Below are positions 1 to 6,100 of a stretch of 6,290 nt of DNA, piece by piece. This DNA is from a bacterium (GTDB taxonomy: Bacteria > Omnitrophota > Gorgyraeia > Gygaellales > Profunditerraquicolaceae), in contig SCRK01000109.1 in assembly GCA_004298075.1 (NCBI GenBank), positions 1 to 6,290 on the forward strand. The letters are read 5' to 3'. The first letter of the stretch is position 1; each line of letters opens with the position of its first letter. Position numbers and translations under genes: made by a program. The notes under the pieces are model-generated. The model saw only the letters and a program-made list of their open reading frames with translations. It had not been told where the DNA came from and made no database searches.

Positions 1-2
1 GC

Positions 3-191
3 AAGAGGCTCATTAAACTCCATTGCTCCTAACCTTTCATCAAATACCTTGCTAATATCTTTAAAGCTTCCGCAAAGATGCAACACGGGGATCGGTACTT
101 TTTGATAAAACTCCCCAAAAGTGAAAAGCAAATCATTTCCTAAAATATTTATTTTCGCGTGTGGCGGCATCTTATAGAACTGTTCCTGTCC
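3..191 (-). other. C-terminal unassigned end of the window (residues 2034-2096)
   Basis: After the ninth repeat copy the frame continues through about 63 residues with no recognisable motif. Strand-like parts (K-I-N-I-L-G-N-D-L-L-F-T-F and I-P-V-L-H-L-C-G-S-F) alternate with short helices. The frame is still open at the window edge, so this is the beginning of a further domain or linker. Confidence 0.5.
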
Positions 192-3100
192 CAGCGGCGA
201 GGCGACGCTCGTTTCTAGATTTTTACCGGATATCGTTAAGCGAAATATTTTTGGCTGACCATATATTAAAGGAACAAGCCAGATAGGATGCGAATAGACA
301 TGGGCCTTATCTAGTTTTGACTTGACTATTCCGTCTCCAAGATATATTCCGTAGTGAGCAACAAGTCCAGACGTATGAACATAGGTTACTAAATCGTTAT
401 TTTTCGCATCGTGTAAGCTTATTTCGAGGAAGATTGCACGGAGTTTTTCATAGGAGAATAAGGCGTATAATTTAATCCCTAATTGATTCGCCGCATAAAC
501 AATACAGTCATCTAATCCATTTTCTGTTCGGTCAACGATTTGATACCCAGGCAAACATCCAATCTCATCATATAAACCAAGGCTGAATAAGCGGGAAATC
601 TCTTTACTGATTAACTTTCTGAATTTATCGCTGCCGCTATAACAAATTCCTGGCTTTAGCAATGGATGCTTCACCGTTTGCAAAGCTGAAGCTGTGCCGT
701 TTGCAAGGCTAATCTCACACCTATCCTCCCGCGCCAGCGGCAAGGTGACACTAATTTTATCCGCTGAACAGACAGGATCGGCTGTTTTCTTGTTATTACT
801 GCCGAAGCGGATTGCGGATATCTTCTGTTCGAGACAAAAAGCCATTTCTTGCTCTATTTGGTCAAATGGCCTCCGACCCGGCAAATATTGACTGTAATGA
901 TGGTGCCAGATTATATTTAACCCAATAGGCTTATTATTCTTGATGCTTAATAGCCTATTTTTACTTTGGTGCTTGATAGCGACACTTTCTCCTCGCTGCT
1001 CAATTATAGTAACACCGGTTACGCTCTGATTTATAATTGAATGTAAAGCTATGCCTTTTATTGTGCCTTTTCCGCGGCGACCTCCAAGAGTAATTGCTTC
1101 GCTTACGGTTATCTTCTTTCCATCATTCCCCCAAAATCCCCTCCCGTTATCCATACAACCTATGGTTAAGATCTTACTTTCCGGGTTATAACAGCTTAGT
1201 AATAAACCGATGCCATTTTTAACATGCTGATTGATATTTTCCATAAATATGGTTGCAGCGGTAGCCGAGAGACTTACTTCGTATTTCTGGCCGGTAAATT
1301 TCTCCGCTAAAAAGCAGAGACTGGCTGAAGAATCATGCCTGCAGCAGGTATAATCTATAAAACCATATTCCGGCATTTTATAGCCGCCGATAACCAAGAT
1401 TTTCAACCCTTTTATTCTCTTAAGCCAATTTACAATTTGGCTGAATCTACTCCAATCAGAGTCTTTCTGCATACAGCAAGGCATTACTTCCTCAACAGCC
1501 AAAATTAACTCGCCCGTATACAATCCGCTATCCCTTATATCCAGCGGCGAGGCGGATAGAGCGGCGCCCAACACTAACACAACATTTCCATCTTTCGAGA
1601 TTATTCTTCCCCCTAAATCGTTTATTAGCCGTTTAGGTGATTTTGCGAAAATAAGCTCTATCTCTGTGGTCATCCCTGCTTTTTTGACTATCAAATCAAC
1701 GAGTTGCTTTAATGGAAATTCCATTCTTAGTTTGGGGTATGGAGAATGAAAATTCTCTTTCGGATCTACAAATACTTCAATTTCAATATTTTCATCTTCC
1801 TGATAGGTAAATCTAATTTGTTTATGATTATTTGTAAGAAAATATAGGATAAGCCTTGGGGTTGAAGTTTCTTCGTATTTTTTCCAATCAAACATAATTC
1901 TTACGCATTTATTTTTATGAGCGAGAGACAAACTATACTGGGCAAAACTATCTCCCACTTCGCGAAGAGATATATCATAAATGGATTCGCAAAAATCCGC
2001 GCACAAAAATCTCTCAAATAATTTTCTTGCCATGCCTTCAGGAGAACACACAATAAAATCCTTAAGCATCACGGGAACGTAATTTTGCATGACCGTGGCT
2101 GGCAACTTTTGCATCCAACTTGTCCCGGAATTTGTTCCGGCAAAAGCCGCCTGTACAATCTTTTGTTTTAATGCCTCGTAATTATCGTTCACGAACACAA
2201 GGTCAGAAATATTCTCCTCTCGGTTTTCGAATGAGCGAATAAAACGTTCGCTTCCAAAGAAACAATTCATATCCAGAAGCGCATAAACGGACAATAGCTC
2301 AAAGATATCAAGCAGGGGAATTTGGCTATTTCCAGAAATAGCTATAATCCCTTCAAGCGAATCGTCCACAGTCATTTTCTTATGAATGACCCGGCTGATA
2401 ACATTATTGCCGTTCAAACCTATTACAAATGCAATTTCTTCTTTAGAAAACCCCCATTGCGACATTTTCCTGCTTGTAATCTGTCGGGTATACTCAAGTT
2501 TTCTCTCAGTCTTATGTTGCTTATCGATCTCTTCCCATATAGCCCGGGGCTCTCCAATTTCATGCAAAGCCACAGCTAAATAAAACAAAGGAATTAAATT
2601 ATGATGGATACGCATAATTCTGTCTTCTAGACCTCTTGCCAGTATAATATTCCTGAATAGTCCTCTTACATGATCCTCTAATCTGTATTCTGCGACAACC
2701 ATCACGGTATAAATAATTTGGTTATAGGCTTTTTCTAATTCTGGATCGTGTTTGATAAAAGCCACAATCTCATTAATCACGCTTAAACTCATTCTTTTTC
2801 CAAGCACCCTATATATATAATCTCTATGTAATTGATACGGAACAACCATTCCATTATCCAGCGGCGAGCCACCGGTATTATGCAATTTAACCTCACCATA
2901 GATCCGAGCCCTAACGCGTTCATATTTAGCTCCCGGTGTCAATTTCTTGACCTCTTGGATCAAATTGGATAAATCTCCTGACCCAAGCATATTATCGCGC
3001 AGCCTATAAATATCTTCTTCTTTATCGCAGCCTAAAAAGGTGTTCCTGTTTCTTTTATACCTATCGGGGTTGCCGAAATAATATTCCACAGAAATGTATT

Positions 3101-6100
3101 TCTTCATCCAATATTCCGGGTCCATGAACTCTCTTGCCACTGAAGTATTGCTTATAAAATAAAACCAATCTTCCTGCTCAATTACTCCCGCCCTGATTAC
3201 CGGATCATCAGATTGCCAGGCCGCAAGCAATAGCATCTGGATTCTTGTATATTTATTCTTAATTTTTATCCTGGTAAATCGGAAATCCAGTTTTGCGAAA
3301 GCCACACCGTAATCATTTAACTTTTCGATTAATTTCTCCAGTAAATCTTCACGGGATTCCTGTAACGATATGATATCTATATCGCTGATATTATCCAGCG
3401 GCACGAATCCAAGATCATCAGCCAGATAACGTGCGCTGCCTACGACTAACCCTTTACCCTCAAGAAGAGATTCAAAAAATTTAATATTTAACCAATATTT
3501 GCCTTCTCTGGTTTGAAACAGCGGCGAGGCGGCGATATATTGCGCCCTAAGCTTCAAGAATTCCGGATTGAAAGATTCAAAAATATGCTTCAGATGCTTA
3601 TCTTTTTCTTTAAAATCAATCAGCTTTAACATATCAAATAGATCGGCTCTTACGAAATACTGGGCTGCCGCGGAATGATACGCATCAGCCCGCTCGAACA
3701 CATCTCTTATTAAATCAAGCCATGGAACAAATCTTAACCCTTTGACTTCTTCTGTGGAAATTCCTAAATTAAGAAGCTGTTCTTCCGATGCATAAATTAT
3801 ATAAAGATATAAATAAGAAACCTCCCTATTGGCCCTATCAGAAGTGCCATATAAAAAGGTATCTTTATCATATCCAGGCTTTCCTTTATGAGCGCTGCTT
3901 CCGAACTTATAGAAATACCTGGGCACCCTATAAAGCCTTGTAATATCCAATCCAATTACGCCTATCTCCTCTTCCATTTCCCTACACAAGGACTCTTGAG
4001 CGCTTTCTCCTACCGCAAAATGCCCTGTAACGAATAGGCCGCCCCTGTCTTCCTTATCACGGCGGGTCTGTATGGCCACTCTTAGGCCATCTTCCGATAC
4101 GCCCATAATATGGTCTGTCCTGTGCCAATCACCATCCCTGTGGATTATCTTCCTGGTTTTTGCGATGCCGGTCGGGAAAAGATTGGATCTTTCAATCACG
4201 TCGCATACTTCTCCTATTAGGGGCCTTAAAATTTTAATTAATCTTGCAAGCTCGCTTTCGGTTATGCCTAATTCCTGGCTAAACTGGCGCAAATCTACCG
4301 TTCCTTCGTGTTTCAGTCTCTCCGCGATCTTAAGCTTTATCTGAATTTCTCTCTCCAAACTTGACTGCTCAAGCGGCGAGGCGCCTTGAGTTTGTGCGCT
4401 TAAAGCACTTAAAATACCCTCCAGCACTTCAATCGTTGAATCCAATTCGTTACGATCACGCGTAATTATAGAGAATTGAGGAGGCGTATTCTCACCATTC
4501 AGTTTATTCCTAAGCGCTTCTATTATTTTTATAAAAAGCTCTTCTGTAAAATGCGTGCCTATATTGATCTCCCCTTCTTTATACATGCCCCGCACAACAC
4601 CCATACTATGATATCTATCTCCTCTTAAACTTAGATAAGGCGCACCGCTGTCTCCATAGTTTCCCGCTGTCCCTATACTGTATAATAAACCTTTTTCTAA
4701 AAGTAAAATACCTTTCGAGAGGCTATGCTGGGTGGTCAAAATAGTCAAATCGCCGTCTTTAAATCGAGATGCCGGTGGCAACGCTTTAAATTGAACCCAC
4801 TCCCTGGAAGTTGACTTCTTAGAAACCGCTATAAAAGCGATGTCATCCCGCTTACCTTGTATAATTACTGTGCCTAATCCTACCGGGGAATTTTGGGCTT
4901 CAATAAGAACTCTGCCTCCCGGATAAACTTCCGGGTAAAGCTCAAAATCTTCGACGCAATGCCTGGCGGTTGCTAATATGTCGTATTTAGAATTCCCGCC
5001 GATACAAAACGCTGTTCCTCCTTTACCTTGGTATGCTGGAGGAAAACTTACGCTAATCTCAAGAATCCCCTGGCGCTGTATTTCAAGAAACATATCGCTC
5101 TCTAACAATACCCCTAACCGTTCCGATTGCATTACCTTGCTTAACATACATAATAAAGAATTTATATCTGATAGGTTGCTGTTCCGCTCTTGGAGTATCT
5201 CACAGATTACTGAGATGGTACTGAGTTTAAACTGCGCTTTGCCAATACGCATAAAATCGGCGAATGCTTCGCAGTGTTCAAGCTCCAGCGGAGAGGAACC
5301 CCTCAGGCAGCTTTCAATGCCGATCTCTTCTGATAGAACATCCGGGATCATATTGAAGGTGAGGGCTATCTGCTCAACAAGGGACAACTCCGAATAGGTA
5401 ATGGTTCTTTGATAAACCGAATGTTTAGCTAAAATGCGATAAACGTCAACAAGATCAATCCCGCTTTTCCTATGCACATCCTCTTCAGTCCAGCTCCTTA
5501 CCTTCATTAACCCATAAATCTTACAGCGTAATTTATACCTTTCCAGATCTGATAGTATCCGCATCTCATTAACGGGATAACAATCCCCTTCGTTCTTGGA
5601 AGAATTATGTATTTTATTGCCAGCCTCTATGGGCGCATCAAATCCCGCGGCCGTTTCTATTATTAGGGAACCCAAGGAGTCTAAAGACAATTGTTCCGGG
5701 CTTAAAGACGGCGATTCCTCTATAATATCTAAACAATTAGCTTGCGCCTGAAGCTCGCCATGAGGTTTATAGATTATTATAGAAGCGGGCTTATATCTCC
5801 TACAGAAATCAAATATAATACCCGCGATCTTCAGTTGGTCTCTCAAGGCGCGCGCTTTATGGCAATACTCGTCATTTAAATTTAACTTCACGCTAAGACT
5901 TCGCACAAACCTCTCTTTGACCTTGGGCAAGATCCCATTTGTCCCGCGCAACAAAACTATTTCCTCCGGATGTAAATGTAACTCGACAGGCAAGAATCGC
6001 GGCTCCAGGTTCCCGCATAATATTTCCTGAAGCAAGATTTGTTCCGGTTTGTCAAATCTCCCCCCCAAAATGCCGGCCAGGATATCCTGTGCTGAAACAA

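Noticed and set aside
694..891. Plus-strand open frame of 65 codons
   Set aside because: It lies fully opposite the giant minus-strand frame, has low-complexity composition and no recognisable motif or ribosome binding site.
1072..1082. GCGGCGA as a tenth copy of the mini-repeat
   Set aside because: It encodes the G-G-R-R-G of the ATPase G2 box in a different codon phase and lacks the rest of the consensus.
2125..2140. Inverted repeat CCGGAA-TTTG-TTCCGG as a terminator or operator
   Set aside because: Stem is only 6 base pairs, has no T run, and lies in the middle of the open coding frame.
2322..2583. Two overlapping plus-strand open frames
   Set aside because: They lie antisense to the HD-like domain, which has family-like motifs; the plus translations look random.
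4072..4344. Plus-strand open frame of 90 codons
   Set aside because: Antisense to the Nudix domain and its linker, where the minus frame carries a perfect Nudix box.
4978..5397. Plus-strand open frame of 139 codons
   Set aside because: Antisense to the region just upstream of and into the protease domain; no motif in the plus translation.
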